A stretch of DNA of 64,000 nucleotides, taken from assembly GCF_026213295.1 (NCBI RefSeq), contig NC_079412.1, forward strand, positions 2,258,313-2,322,312, read 5' to 3'. Positions 1-11,290 of the stretch are shown in pieces (positions within the stretch are counted from its first letter, which is position 1; each line of letters starts with the position of its first letter). A program made the position numbers and the translations under genes. The DNA comes from Gadus chalcogrammus (Eukaryota; Chordata; Actinopteri; Gadiformes; Gadidae). The notes under the pieces were generated by a model, which was not told the origin of the DNA, searched no databases, and saw only the letters and a program-made list of their open reading frames with translations.

Positions 1-1079
1 ATTATTATTTTAGATTAGTTTGTCAAATTTGACCTAATAAGGCAAAACACTTTTTGTTTCAAAACAAAAATCTTAATTACAACTCGTTTTTTATATATAT
101 TTTTCTGTATTTCTGTTTCTGAAAACGAGAATCAAATGAACAAATATATACACAGACTCATCAGATCTGAATTACAGAAATACAATTGTGAGAATATTTT
201 TATTTAAATGTTCCGCGGAAATCAGGCCTACTGTATGCAAATAAGATGTCTAGGTAGTATAACTGATAACTGTAAATGGCAGGTGTACATTGCTTCTGAT
301 GGAGCCATAATGTTATATTAATAATAATAATAATAATAATAAAATGCATTTTATTTATGGGCACCTTTCAGGCCACTTAAGGACGCCTTATGTATAATTA
401 ATAAAAGATTGAAAACACTTGCACACCATCAAAACAGAGCAAAAAGCAAAAAGCATTGCAAACAACAACAGACTAAAATACTAAGAATTACACAGAATAT
501 GCCAGTTTGAAGATGTGGGTCTGTACGGCTGAAAGCTTGGGACGCCATGGATGACAGCCGTGCAGGAGGTGTGGTGAGGAGCATGGAGGAGGAAGAGCGG
601 AGAGTACCGGTGGGCTGAGGTTCTGCAGGAGGTCAGAGATGTTATGGCATGTTATGGAGACCTTAAAAATAAAGGAGGAGAGTTTCATACAGTACAAGTG
701 ACATGTAAATATATATGCACTTTTGTGTTTGAACACTGAGGGGAGCATTAGCAAAGGAAATGCTTATAGTTAAATTAATGAGGTTCAGGTGTGTTTTACC
801 TTCATGTTTGTCACTTTTGTGAAAGAGCTGGAGTAACGGAATAAGATGCAGCTGGGCAGGGCGCTGTGAGGTGATGTATGAGGCATGATGGTGGCACGGC
901 AGACAGGGGGGAGCTATACCCTAACTATACCCCATTCTATGATAGCTGATAACCAAGATACACACTGTAATACTATAATATAGGACATACAGGCAGTTCA
1001 AATAAAAAGAGATAGATCTTTATTGATCTGGGAACTTCATAAGATTGCTCCATATAACACCAACAACATAGTAAACATA
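1..1079. other. Gene-free AT-rich flank with LINE 3'-end remnants
   Basis: No convincing coding frame is seen. From about 317 to 660 a TAA microsatellite is followed by sequence resembling the reverse complement of fish LINE 3' tails (a tract ending TTTATTTATGGGCACC, then a purine-rich body), so a diverged minus-strand LINE 3' fragment is likely. A second weak tail-like motif (TTTATTGATCTGGGAA) lies near 1018. The rest is unclassified AT-rich DNA. Assignment is by resemblance only. Confidence 0.4.
317..342. repeat. (TAA)n microsatellite
   Basis: About eight TAA units directly precede the LINE-tail-like sequence. In fish LINE tails such microsatellites often mark the 3' end of the insertion, which fits a minus-strand tail here. 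Confidence 0.9.
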
Positions 1080-1580
1080 GATTAGATTAGATTAGGCTTT
1101 ATTGATCCTTTTGGGATGACTCCCTCAAGGAAATTGATTGTCCAGTAGCTCACAGAAGAAACACAACACAATATTAAATTATATACAATATAAGATAAAC
1201 AATACACTCTTAGATAACTATAAAAAGTAAAACAAAAAGTAAACAGTAAACAATAATTATAATAATAATAATATAAGATAAACAATAAACTCTTAACTAA
1301 CTAACTATAAAAAGTAAACAAAAACAGTAAACAGTAAACAATAAACTCTTAGCTAATATAGAAAGTAGAGATAATAATAATAGAAGTAAAACAGGATTCA
1401 AGTAAAATAAAAAAAGATAAATGTAGAGAACTGTATAGAGGATTAATTTAAATAAATAAATATATGTATGTAAATAAATAAATGTAAACATAAATAAACA
1501 TGTATCTATACATATACACGTGCACACACATATACACACATACATATATATATACATATACATAAACATATACATAAACA

Positions 1581-2242
1581 CCTCTGTAAGACAGCTTTAT
1601 ACCACCTCAGGAACATCGCCAAACTCCGCCAATCACTCACCCTGGCTGATGCAGAGAAGCTCGTCCATGCCTTTGTCTCCTCCAGGTTGGACTACTGCAA
1701 TGCACTCCTCATTGGGATCCCTGGCAAGAGCATCCAGAGGCTCCAATACATTCAAAACAGTGCTGCCAGGGTCCTGATGAGGGTGCGCAAGCATGACCAC
1801 ATCACCCCCATCCTGAAATCACTGCACTGGCTCCCTGTCTCACTCAGAATTGAGTACAAGGTCTCCCTCCTCACCCACCAGTGCCTTCACGGACTTGCCC
1901 CCCTCTACCTTCAGGAACTCCTCACCCCCCCGACAAACTCACGTACACTCCGTTCAGGATCCACTCACACCCTCCAAACCCGACATACGAAGCTGTGCAC
2001 CATGGGTGATCGGGCCTTTTCTGCTGCTGCCCCTAGACTATGGAACGCCCTCCCTGACCACCTGAGGGCTCCACAGACTACAGCTCTTTTTAAACGGAAC
2101 CTCAAAACCCATCTCTTAAAAGAGCATTTAGCTAAACTTTCTTTGAGGTTCCCCCTTTTTAATAGTTTTTTTGGTATTTTTTTCTCTGAAGCACTTTGAG
2201 ATTCTTGAATATAAAGTGCATTATAAATAAAATGTATTATTA
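1581..2242 (+). mobile_element. 5'-truncated LINE fragment (LINE-B) inside LINE-A
   Basis: A plus-strand LINE remnant begins abruptly after an AC/TA microsatellite of the LINE-A 3' UTR. It contains the C-terminal RT-associated coding region and a 3' UTR ending GCACTTTGAGATTC and TATAAATAAAATG, a common tail in fish CR1/L2-group LINEs. Its (TTA)n tail is split by the repeat cluster at 2243-4745 and resumes at 4746-4762. LINE-A sequence then continues at about 4763. Confidence 0.75.
1584..2199 (+). pseudogene. LINE-B ORF2 C-terminal region
   Basis: The open frame runs from about 1584 in the frame of GCT TTA TAC (ALYHLRNIAKLRQSLT) through DYCNALLIGIPGKSIQRLQYIQN, then HITPILKSLHWLPV and PRLWNALPDHLR, to a stop at 2197-2199. 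This is the recognisable region downstream of the RT palm in fish LINEs. The endonuclease and RT catalytic motifs are absent because of 5' truncation. The frame itself is unbroken over about 200 codons, suggesting a fairly young fragment. Confidence 0.8.
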
Positions 2243-4745
2243 GGGGTCCAAGCCAACAGGTTGGATCCCTATTGTTTTTGTAAGGATTTTTCTTTTTAGG
2301 GGTCCAAGCCAACAGGTTGGATCCCTATTGTTTTTGTAAGGATTATTATTATTCCTATACTTACCCCCCTAAAAGTGATACCACACCCCAAACCGTAAAT
2401 GGTGCCGACACGCAAATTGCATGACTAGATCCAGATCTGTTCGGACTAAGCAGACGACAAAATCCAGACGCGCCGGTCACTAGGTGGCGCTATACCAAGG
2501 AATACGCGTTTGGGGCTATAACTCCCACACCGAACCTCCCACATTCAAAATCTTGTACACACAGATGCACTGGAGTCTGCTGCATCTTTTAGCCTAGGCC
2601 ACGCCCATTTGCGTCTATGAATATTTTTCGCTAAATCGCGAAAACCGCAAAACAGTTTTTTCCCTACTCCTCCCACATTTCTTGACCAATCGACACCAAA
2701 CTTTGCACACGGCATCTTCAGACGCACACGCAAAGAAATCATCAACACTTTTTTGATCCGACCTTCGACAACGAAACGGTAGCATTTTGAATATTTGTTT
2801 ATTAGCTAAATTAGACGTGGAAAATCAAAAATACAAAAAAATACAAAAGTAGACATCGGATCGAGTCCTAATTCTACACACATGTCGGTGCTACCCTTAA
2901 AGGAGTTCAATAAAGAATTCGGAATATTTCGCCATTAGGGGGCGCAATAAACAAGGAAATTGTATATCTTCTAATTGGCCGAAAGAATGTTCTTCAAACT
3001 ATAAGGGAACCATCAAGGGGCAAACCCGAGTCTATATAAAAAATATGGCCAAGAATTATTAATGTGGGCGGGAGTTATTTGGCAAAGGAAAATTGTCTTT
3101 GGAAAATTTCGCCACAAGGGGGCGCAAATAAACGACGAAATAATATATCTCCTAACTGGCCAATGGAATGTTCTGAAAACGCGTTTTAGGCTATAACTCC
3201 CACACCGAAGCTCCCACAATCAAAAACGTTATATCTACAGATTCACTGGAGTCAGCTGCATCTTTTGGCATACGCCGTTCCTCAATTTCGAACACATGCT
3301 TCGCGTTGTGCCGGCGAAATGCACACTTCTTGGACCCCTGCATAACTGCTTGCAGTTCTAGTTATTATTATTTTTATACTTACCCCCCTAAAAGTGGTAC
3401 CACAGCCCAAACCGTAAATGGTGCACACACGCCAATTACATGACTAGATCCAGATCTCTTCGGACTACGCAGACGACAAAATCCAGACACGCCGGCCACT
3501 AGGTGGCGCTATACCAGGGAATACGCGTTTGGGGCTATAACTCCGACACCGAACCTCGCAGAGTCCAAAAACTTGTACACACAGATGCACTGGAGTCTGC
3601 TGCATCTTTTGGCCTAGGCCACGCCCATTTGCGTCTATGAATATTTTTCGCTAAATCGCGAAAACCGCAAAACTGTTTTTTCGCTACTCCTCGCACATTT
3701 CTTGACCAATCAACACCAAACTTTGCACCCGACATCTTCAGACGCACACGCAAAGGAATCATATACAGTTTTTTTATCCGACCTTCGACGACGAAACGGT
3801 AGCGTTTTGAATATTTGTTTATTGGCTACGTTTTACGTCGAAACGCAAAAATTCAAAGAATACCAAAAGTAGACGTCGGATCAAGTCCAAATTTTAGACA
3901 CATGTCGGTGCTACCCTTAGTGGCGTTCAATAAAGAATTCGGAATATTTCGCCATTAGGGGGCGCAATAAACGAGGAAATTGTATATCTTCTAATTGGCC
4001 AAAGGAATGTTCTTCAAACTATAAGGGAACCATCAAGGGGCAAACCCGAGTCTATATAAAAAATATGGCCAAGAATTAATAATGTAGGCGGGAGTTATTT
4101 GGCAAAGGAAAATTGTCTTTGGAAAATTTCGCCAACAGGGCGGCGCCAAAAAACGACGAAATAATATATCTCCTATTTGGCCAATGGAATGTTCTGAAAA
4201 CGCGTTTTAGGCTATAACTCCCACACCGAAGCTCCCACAGTCAAAAACGTTATACGCAAAGATTCACTGGAGTCAGCTGCATCTTTTGGCATAGGCCAGG
4301 CCCATTTGCGTCAGTATTTTCTTTATGCAAAATCGCAAAAACAGCTAAACTGCCTTTTCGCTACTCCTCCCACATTTCTTGCCCAATTGACACCAAACTT
4401 TGCACACGACATCTTCAGACGCACACTGCAAGAAATCAGCAAAACTATTTTGATCCGACCATCGTTGACGAAACGGTAGCGTTTTGAATATATGTTTTGC
4501 GTTGCAAATCAGTAAAAACTATTTTGATCCAACCGTCGACGACTAAACGGTAGCGGAAAATGCGTTTGGGGCCGAAACTCCCACACTGAACCTCTCACAG
4601 TCAAAACCTTTATATCCACAGGTTGTTCACGGTAGCGTTTTGAATACTTGGTTCGCGTTGTGCCGGCGAAATGCACATTTCTTTTCGCGTTGTGCCGGCG
4701 AAATGCACACTTCTTGGACCCCTGCATAACTGCTTGCAGTTCTAG
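2243..4745 (+). repeat. GGGGTCCAAG-type repeat cluster, about two units (left cluster)
   Basis: Two head sequences (about 2242 and 2297; GGGGTCCAAGCCAACAGG) are followed by two body units starting near 2372 (CCAAACCGTAAATGG) and 3391. The cluster ends CTTGGACCCCTGCATAAC...GTTCTAG at 4745. Head and tail share the inverted motif GGGGTCCAAG, as terminal inverted repeats would. It sits within the (TTA)n tail of LINE-B, with TTA on both sides. It is related to the array at 53067-64000. Superfamily unknown. Confidence 0.8.
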
Positions 4746-4972
4746 TTATTATTATTATTATACTAGTGTACATACACATATATATACATACACATACATA
4801 TACACATACGACATTGTGGATTAATATCATATAATATATTGGATAAATAAAATGAAATGACGGTGAGCATGGGGTGGCTGACAGTTAAATTAAATAAATT
4901 AGCAGTTCAAATTAAGCAGTGGAATAGGTTATATATCTCCTCTTTACTCTATTACTTCTATACTATTTCCTC

Positions 4973-6602
4973 CTACTTCCCTCCGAGTGAGGAGTTGTAT
5001 AGTGTGATGGCATGAGGGACAAAGGAGTTCTTGAGTCTGTTGGTCTTTACTTTGGGAAGGAGCAGCCTTCCACTGAACAGGCTCCTCTGGTTGCTGATGA
5101 CGGTGTGCAAGGGGTGGCTGGCATTATCAATAATGTCCAGCAGTTTGTCCAGTGTCCTCCTCTCTGCCACCGTCACCAGTGGGTCCAGCTTCATGCCGAC
5201 CACAGAGCCAGCCCGCCTGATCAGCTTATCCAGTCTGGAGGTGTCCCTCTTGTTTATGCTTCCTCCCCAGCACACCACAGTGTAGAAGAGGACGCTGGCA
5301 ACCACAGACTTGTAAAACATCCACAGCAATTTGCTGCAGATGTTGAATGACCGCAATCTCCTCAGGAAGTACAACCTGCTTTGTGTCTTCCCATACAGGT
5401 AGCTGGTGTGTGTTTTCCAGTCCAGTTTATTATCCAGCCAGACCCCGAGGTATTTGTAGGAATTCACAGCCTCCACCTCAGCTCCGTCTAGCAGGACTGG
5501 TCTCGGACTTGGTCTGGATCTTCCAAAGTCAATGACCAGCTCCTTTGTCTTAGCGGTGATGAGCTGTAGCCGGTTAGTGTGGCACCAGAGAGCAAAGTCC
5601 CCCACCAGACTCCGATACTCCTCCTCTCTGTCACCCCTAATACACCCAACGATGGCTGTGTCATCGGCGTACTTAGATGACACAGCTCAGAGTTGTAGCA
5701 AAAATCGGAGGTATACAGGGTGAAGAGAAGAGGGGCCAGCACTGTACCCTGGGGGGGCTCCAGTACTGCTGACCACAGTGTCAGACGTGATGTCCTTCAG
5801 CCTGACGTACTGTGGCCTGTCAGTGAGGTAATCATCAATCCAGTCCACCAAATAGGGTTCCACTCCCATCCTGTTCAGTTTGTCGTGAAGCATAGGGGGC
5901 TGGATGGTGTTAAAGGCACTGGAGAAGTCCAAGAAGAGAATCCTCACTGTGCCGCTTCCCTTATCCAGATGGGAGTGGACTCGGTGTAGCATGTAGAGGA
6001 TGGCATCCTCCACACCAACATCTGGCTGGTACGCGAACTGCAGGCGGTCCTGGGCGTGTTGTACCTGGGGTCTGAGGAGGTTGAGGAAGAGCCGCTCCAA
6101 CGTCTTCATCAGGTGTGAAGTGAGTGCCACCGGTCGGAAGTCATTCAGCTCGCTGGTCCTGTTCTTCTTCGGAACCGGAACGATGCAGGATGTCTTCCAG
6201 ATCGTGGGCACTCTCCCTAGCCGCAGGCTAAGGTTGAAGATCCGTTGTAGCGGCTCTCCCAGTTCTGCAGCGCAGGTTTTCAGCAGTCTCGGACACACTT
6301 TGTCCGGGCCTGCTGCTTTCCTGGGCTGGAGCTTCCTCAGCTGTCCTCTGACCTGGTCTATGGTGATGTGAGGCGGGGATTGTGTTGAGGTGGGTGGGGG
6401 GGAGGGGGATGTTGTGGTGTCTGGGGGGAGGTGTGTAGAGGGAAGAAGGAGAGATGGCTGTTGTGAGGGTGGGGGTGGTGGTGATGGTGGTGGTGGTGGT
6501 GGTGGTGGTGGTTGTGGGGGGGACGAGGGCTGGTTGAACCTGTTGAAGAAGTCATTCAGCTCGTTCGCCCTCTCCGTTGTCTGCATTGTCCCCCCTGTAG
6601 CT
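4973..6602 (-). pseudogene. LINE-A reverse transcriptase, frameshifted
   Basis: The RT core reads 6602 to 5687: a proline-rich stretch encoded by an expanded (GGT)n tract, then FRPVALTSHLMKTLERL and FLDFSSAFNTI (motif A with its catalytic Asp). Around 5680-5740 the frame shifts at least twice: the expected APQG-type box is altered to APPG, and the YADD motif C is found in the next frame (5683 to 4973). That frame also holds YKYLGVWLD and the C-terminal region up to FVPHAITLYN. Catalytic tetrapeptide YADD is retained but the reading frame is broken, so this is a dead copy. Confidence 0.85.
6475..6512. repeat. (GGT)n microsatellite inside LINE-A RT
   Basis: About twelve GGT units (one GAT interruption). 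On the minus strand they encode the proline run upstream of the RT domain; in other frames they give poly-His or poly-Gly ORFs that are artefacts. Confidence 0.9.
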
Positions 6603-6605
6603 CTG

Positions 6606-8106
6606 GGGCCGTATTCACAAAGCATTTTATCTTACCGCTAGGAGTGCTCCTAACTCGCGCTAAAACATTTTACGTAGGAGTTTTTTCTTAAAAGTTCATT
6701 CACAAAGCCGCTGAGACCTACTCTTACTAAGGATAAATCACTAAGAGTGAACTAAGAGTGACGCGCCGTTGCTATGGATTACGTCAATTCTCGTGCACGA
6801 GTTTAGAGGCGGTCAGTTCGGTGATTGGTTGTTCAGACAAGCCCACTGAATCACCGAAAAACAAGGAAATAGCCTAGGCTAGAAATGAATTCCTATTAAG
6901 TAGTTATTGTGCAGTTAGCAGAATACACGCATGATGACAATTTTGTGCAGACCACGATAATGACGTTGTAGCCTGCACGTTCAAGAGAGAGAGAAAGCAA
7001 ACAATAAAAATACGTAAAATTTAAAAGAAAATAAATGTTGTGAACTACCCAACTGTTAACTGATTTGTGCCAAGGTGTTTACCTAAAATGTGTTTTCATA
7101 GTGATCCCTAAATGCCTGTCCACTCAGTTCCACACGGCCAAATTCATTGTCATGTTGATCGCCATCATCATCATCATCATCATCGTCATCATCGTCTGGC
7201 TGTGGAATGTTCCTCCGCTTGCAGAGGTTGTGTAGAATGGCACATACAGTGATTACTGTGCTTGCCCTCTCTGGGGTGAGGCGTATTTCGCCGTGGAGGA
7301 CATGAAACCGACGTTTCATCTGCCCAATTCCTCTCTCCACAACATTTCGTGTATGTTTGTGTGCTCGCAAAGAGCCAATACGATGTGTTTTACGCATAGG
7401 ACTAAGCGTAATCTGCGTAATCACTTACATTTAACTGTGCTCCCGGTTGTGGATTGAGGTAGGGTGTCTAGAGCCACGTCTTAGTCACTGTCACCCAGCA
7501 AGTGACACCCAACTGGTACATCTCAAAAAGCTGCCTCAGACCGCTCACCATTAAAATGCGCGAATCATGGGTAGCTGAAGATCCAGGCCACTTTGCAACA
7601 ACATCCAGTAGGCTATGTTAAAATTTGTATCAAAAACAACCTGCGTGTTGATGGAATGCACTTTCTTCCTATTGACGAACACGTCCTCGTCTTTTGATGG
7701 CGCAATTATTTTTTATTTTTTATAAGTTATATATATTTTTTTATAACTTATAATTTTTATAACATTTTATTTCGGGACTAATCGGATTATTCCTGTTAGT
7801 CGGGGATGTTATTGCATTCGCGCATTAACTCCACAATAAGTTGAATACCCTAACATTTCGTCTCGCAGGCATTTTACGATTCTTTGTGAATAGGTCTTAC
7901 TGAGTTAGGAGTCCTCTTGAGGACTTTTAAGCTCTACTAGACTTAGGTGCTACTTTTAGTCCTAAAATACTTTGTGAATTGCTCTTAGTGAAAAAAGTTA
8001 GGAGTCCTAAATTTAAGAGTGACACGCCCATTATTTTTAGGAGTTACTCCTAAATTCGCCAGTTAGGACCTACTTTTAGCCCTAAGATCCTTTGTGAATA
8101 CGGCCC
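6606..8106 (-). mobile_element. PIF/Harbinger element with CTG target duplication
   Basis: Terminal inverted repeats are GGGCCGTATTCACAAAG at 6606 and its reverse complement ending at 8106 (17 bp perfect, then diverged). Flanks are CTG at 6603-6605 and 8107-8109; removing the element plus one CTG restores LINE-A. A 3-bp CWG/TWA-type TSD and a HARBI1-like nuclease remnant support PIF/Harbinger. Subterminal copies of TAGGAGT and CCTAAAA motifs crowd the right end (about 7895-8090). It is internally deleted: only the nuclease C-terminus remains. Confidence 0.9.
7083..7424 (-). pseudogene. HARBI1-like transposase nuclease, C-terminal fragment
   Basis: The frame contains NVVERGIGQMKRRFHVLHGEI and ITVCAILHNLCKRRNIP, the hallmark C-terminal part of DDE_Tnp_4/HARBI1 nucleases; the Glu in the VVERG block corresponds to the third acidic catalytic residue. 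The two upstream catalytic Asp blocks are missing. A poly-Asp run is encoded by a CAT/CGT-type trinucleotide tract at about 7162-7197. The start Met is within the fragment, so this is a truncated pseudogene, not a complete protein. Confidence 0.85.
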
Positions 8107-8528
8107 CTGGTCTTTGTGTTGTGACCTGTGATGGTCCTCACACCTTCCCAGACCTCCCTCATGTTGTTCTCCCTCAGCTTCTGCTCCACCTTTCTCCTAT
8201 AGCTGTCCTTAGCTTCCCTCACACAGTGTTTCACCTCCTTCTGTGCTGCCTTCATGGCCACCCTGTCCCTGCTCCTGAAGGCAGCCTTCTTCTTGTTGAG
8301 GACAGCCTTGACTTCCCGCGTTACCCATGGCTTGTTATTAGGGTAGACAGTCCTGACAGGGGAGACCACGTCTGCGCAGAAGTTGAGGTACTCCGTCAGA
8401 CAGTGTGTCATCCCCTCTATGTCCTCACCATGCGGGTCGATCAACACATCCCATACTGTGGTGTCGAAACAGTCTCTCAGGGCACTTTCCATCTCAGGGG
8501 ACCACCTCCTGATGGTGCGAGTTGTCAC
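8107..8528 (-). pseudogene. LINE-A linker between endonuclease and RT
   Basis: A basic, helix-rich frame (starts MTTRTIRRWSPEMESALRDC; many K, R and E residues, with KPWVTREVKAVLNKKKAAF) typical of the region between endonuclease and RT in L2-type ORF2 proteins. It overlaps the endonuclease frame by a few bases and stops exactly where the Harbinger element was inserted (CTG at 8107-8109). Confidence 0.75.
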
Positions 8529-9197
8529 CGGCTGTCTTTGGACCAGGGGGATGTACAGTGGCTGTAGGTGAACCAGGTTGTGATCAGACTTCCCCAGTGG
8601 GGGGAGGGGAGTCGCTCTATATATGCATCCCTCACATTAGCATAGAGGAGATCAATTGTCCTGTTGTTTCTGGTAGTACAGTCTACAACCTGGTAAAAAA
8701 CTGCCAAAGTAGAATCCAAAGTTACGTGATTAAAGTCCCCAGAGATGATCATAAATGCCTCAGGGTGCTGTGTCTGCAGCCTTGCTGTGACGGAGTGGAT
8801 CTTCTCACAGGCGGTGGCTGCGTCCGCTCTCGGAGGAATGTAAACACAGACGGTGATCACATGACTAAAATTCCTCGGCAGATAATATGGCCGCAGGCTA
8901 ACAGCAAGCAGCTCGAGGTCCCGGCAACATGACTGTCTTTACGGAGATATGTCCTGGGTTACACCAGCGGTTGTTGACATACATGATGAGACCCCCACCT
9001 TTGCTTTTTCCGCTCGCTTTAGTGTCTCTGTCGGCTCTCACGGCAGTGAATCCCAGCAGGTCCACGTTAGTATCCGGTACAAGGTGGTTTAGCCATGTCT
9101 CCGTAAAGATGAACAAGCTGCTGTCACGGTAGATCCGTTGGTTGTTCAGCGCGGACAGCTCGTCGATCTTGTTCAGCAGCGAGTTCACATTCCCCAT
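8525..9197 (-). pseudogene. LINE-A apurinic-like endonuclease domain, frameshifted
   Basis: The N-terminal part reads 9197 to 8898 (begins MGNVNSLLNKIDEL, contains a TETWL motif and a GGGLIMYV segment). The rest continues in another frame from 8860 to 8525 and carries SGDFNH, the conserved endonuclease active-site region of non-LTR retrotransposons, which nicks target DNA to prime reverse transcription. A frameshift lies between 8860 and 8898, and the end of the second frame is again degraded (GSLITTWF in place of a catalytic SDH-type block). A second copy of the N-terminal part lies at 12923-13117. Confidence 0.85.
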
Positions 9198-9618
9198 GAT
9201 TACGGAAGGGAATAGATGGTTTGTAGCGCCTACGATTATCCGCTAGCTCAGCCTTTATCTTGGCTCCAGCCTTGCAGCCCCTGGGTCTCCTCCTCAGCTC
9301 CGCTGGGATTGGGTGTCGTATCCCAGCCCGTCCGTTTGTTTGTTTTTTGTTTGTTTGTTTTGTCCGTTTGTCCGTTTGTTTGCAGAGCCAGTATTTCCTC
9401 TCTTGAGTAAGTGAGAGAGCTGACTCTTGGTTGCATTTTTAGAAAAAAAATAGAATAGACGTATCTATAGTATATAGTATATAGATTAGTATAGTACAGT
9501 ATATATATTAAACACACAATAAGAAGAAAGAAGTTAAAAAAAAACGGGAGAGCTACTGGAGAGGCAGCCGTCTCCCACAGCGCCATGGCAACAATATGTA
9601 GGGCTAGAAAAATACAGT
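9003..9618 (-). repeat. LINE-A 5' region, donor of a copy at 12923-13538
   Basis: This 616-bp stretch is repeated almost exactly at 12923-13538 in the same orientation (constant offset 3920; for example T at 9089 against C in the copy). It covers the 5' end of the endonuclease ORF and the LINE 5' UTR, including TTTG/CCGTTTGT repeats near 9332-9385. See the rearrangement entry at 12029-14531. Confidence 0.9.
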
Positions 9619-9884
9619 TCAATGTTATTGCTAAAGAAACAGATTCCTTACAACTAACTATTTACGAAAAATGCAATCAATAATTTACATAAAAGTTAAT
9701 AGTTACATATCGACCAGCTGGAATTGCCTACCCAAAATATGAACTGTAATACACCAACATTGTTAACTGTCATCCATAGCTAAACAAGCAAATTAAATTG
9801 AAATACAAACGCAACTGAAATATTAATATTAGACTATTAACAATATTATGAAAATTACGTAGGTCTCCCGGTATCACGCGATTG
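9619..9884. other. Unclassified AT-rich sequence
   Basis: No ORF, known repeat end or strong structure is seen between the LINE-A 5' end and the GA-rich repeat that starts near 9885. Confidence 0.4.
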
Positions 9885-10042
9885 CGTGCTCATGCGCACA
9901 AACGTTAATCTATTGAAGCGTGTTCCAGAGCACGATAGTCCGACTTTTCTCGTGCTACACATGCATTCTGAATGGGAGTGTTCTCAGACAATTAACGTGC
10001 TCCACAAAACGGTGAGAGAGAGAAAGAGAGAGAGGGAGGGAC

Positions 10043-10076
<34 letters not shown>

Positions 10077-10260
10077 GCTTCAGAAAGGGTGTGCGCAGAT
10101 AGTACAGTGCACCCTAGTTATGTTTATGCCAAAACCTCAAATGCTATATAATTATATTATTTAGCATGTAATGAGACAATCTATAGCCAAATTGTCGAAG
10201 ATGCCCGAGAATCTCCGGAGATATCAGCATGGGAAATCGGTGCATCACACCCATGAACCT
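9885..10260 (+). repeat. GA-rich repeat segment, inverted copy at 26196-26880
   Basis: The sequence from ATTGCGTGCTCATG through a (GA)n tract (about 10013-10076) and GATAGTACAGTGCACC to CAGCATGGGAAATCGG recurs in reverse complement at 26196-26880, where a solo LTR interrupts it at 26315-26581. Part of it (9976-10052) was also copied, inverted, to 13539-13615. No coding content. Confidence 0.85.
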
Positions 10261-10602
10261 ATAAAGAAAGACGTAATCTCAAGCGGGAGAGAACGTTTGC
10301 GGTGCTGGTTTGTGTCACGTAAGTACAGGGCTCTCATGTCTCACGCATTCGGCGTGAGACTCACGCAATTCAACCCATGCACACGCTCGAACCTGGTCTC
10401 ACGAAAATACTATTATTACTATTATTTAATCAATTGAAACGTGATCAGGGACACGTAGGCCTATTTTATAAATTTTGTATTTCAATTGGAAGTAGGCTAA
10501 ATATGTCGTGTCACTAGCACGACTTCCAAACTAAGGTTCTGTCCCGGAGCGTTCTCCCTAATGTCCCTTATGGAGCTCCGTACAGATCATTCATTGTTGA
10601 TA
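10261..10602. other. Unclassified sequence with a short perfect hairpin
   Basis: No gene is seen. A perfect 9-bp hairpin, GTCTCACGC (10338-10346) against GCGTGAGAC (10352-10360) with a 5-nt loop, is the only clear structure; GGTCTCACGAAA recurs near 10394. Confidence 0.4.
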
Positions 10603-10787
10603 ATTGTCTGTGATAACTAACAAATGACAGCTTTTTGCCACCCTTTTCTACTTAAAATTGTCTGTGATAACTAACAATATGACAGCTTTTGGCCACCCGT
10701 TTCTACTTTCACCTTTGATACTGAGAAATTGTGACAATACACGGATATATTAAATGCAGGTGCGCTGCTCTGTAGGCAAACCGCGAA
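10603..10787 (+). repeat. 54-bp direct repeat pair, inverted copy at 37840-37990
   Basis: Two 54-bp units (10603-10656 and 10657-10711) share ATTGTCTGTGATAACTAAC and GACAGCTTTT. The same pair and the following TTGATACTGAGAAATTGTG to GGATATATTAAATGC block occur in reverse complement at about 37840-37990, tying this to the large inverted duplication. Confidence 0.8.
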
Positions 10788-10809
10788 GGAAAAAAGGGTA
10801 GCTGCGTCA

Positions 10810-11290
10810 ACTGTTCTTTTTAGAATTGTATCTCTTGATGTTTATTTTATCTAGCCATCTACTCTCTTGTTTTTGGCTATGTGAATGAACGTCCGCGTCG
10901 ATGCCTCGCAAGTCCAGTGTCGAGAGCGGACGTTGCCATGACATCTAGAAATCATACCGTATTTTATGGGTTGTTGTGAGTGTAACATAATTCACCTACA
11001 GTATTTTGTTATGCGTTGTTCTTTCAATTGTGTTAGGCATGTCGTTTACTGTCTTGGTGGTTCAGGGATCGCTGTCCCTTTAAGGATTACGAGCGTCTCA
11101 TGACGTCAGAGCCCATGCGGGATTTGTTTACTTGCAATTTTCCTGTTTCTCTCTTACTAAATAAACGAGTCACACAACTGTGTGCTCAACGTGCGAAATT
11201 GTATCTCTCACTTATTGCAATTTCCACAGGGTTATCATTAATATTGAAGTGTAGGGGTTGATTATAACTCGTGAATAATATTGTTTAGAC
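10810..11290 (+). repeat. Left-arm segment T of the large inverted duplication
   Basis: The sequence from AATTGTATCTCTTGATG through the solo LTR to GAATAATATTGTTTAGAC matches the reverse complement of 33720-34205. In the right-arm copy GTTTAGAC is followed directly by CACGGTCTGGGGG, which is the empty site of the hAT inserted here at 11291. Confidence 0.85.
10972..11228 (+). mobile_element. Solo LTR, family 1, TSD GGGT
   Basis: Begins TGTTGTGAG and ends TTTCCACA (TG...CA), 257 bp, flanked by GGGT at 10968-10971 and 11229-11232. An AATAAA polyadenylation-type signal lies near 11161. Two other copies are at 26315-26581 (TSD GCCT) and 33782-34047 (minus strand, TSD ACCC). The last has the same TSD in inverted orientation and is therefore the duplicated same insertion. 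No internal retroelement sequence is nearby, so it is a recombined solo LTR. Confidence 0.88.

Larger units (their letters stand above)
1080..9618 (-). mobile_element. L2/Maui-like LINE, degraded and twice interrupted (LINE-A)
   Basis: Read on the minus strand this is one LINE: 5' region 9618-9200, endonuclease 9197-8525, linker 8528-8107, reverse transcriptase 6602-4973, and a 3' UTR in two pieces (4763-4972 and 1080-1580) ending in an ATTAG pentamer tail at 1080-1096. The 3' UTR is split at 1581-4762 by another LINE fragment plus a repeat cluster, and the coding region is split by a Harbinger element at 6606-8106. Joining 6602 to 8107 gives continuous LINE sequence. Several frameshifts make it inactive. 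L2-clade placement rests on recognisable endonuclease and RT motifs (GDFNH, DFSSAFNTI, YADD). Confidence 0.85.

Noticed and set aside
6358..6641. Poly-His and poly-Gly ORFs
   Set aside because: Shadow frames of the (GGT)n tract inside the LINE-A RT region.
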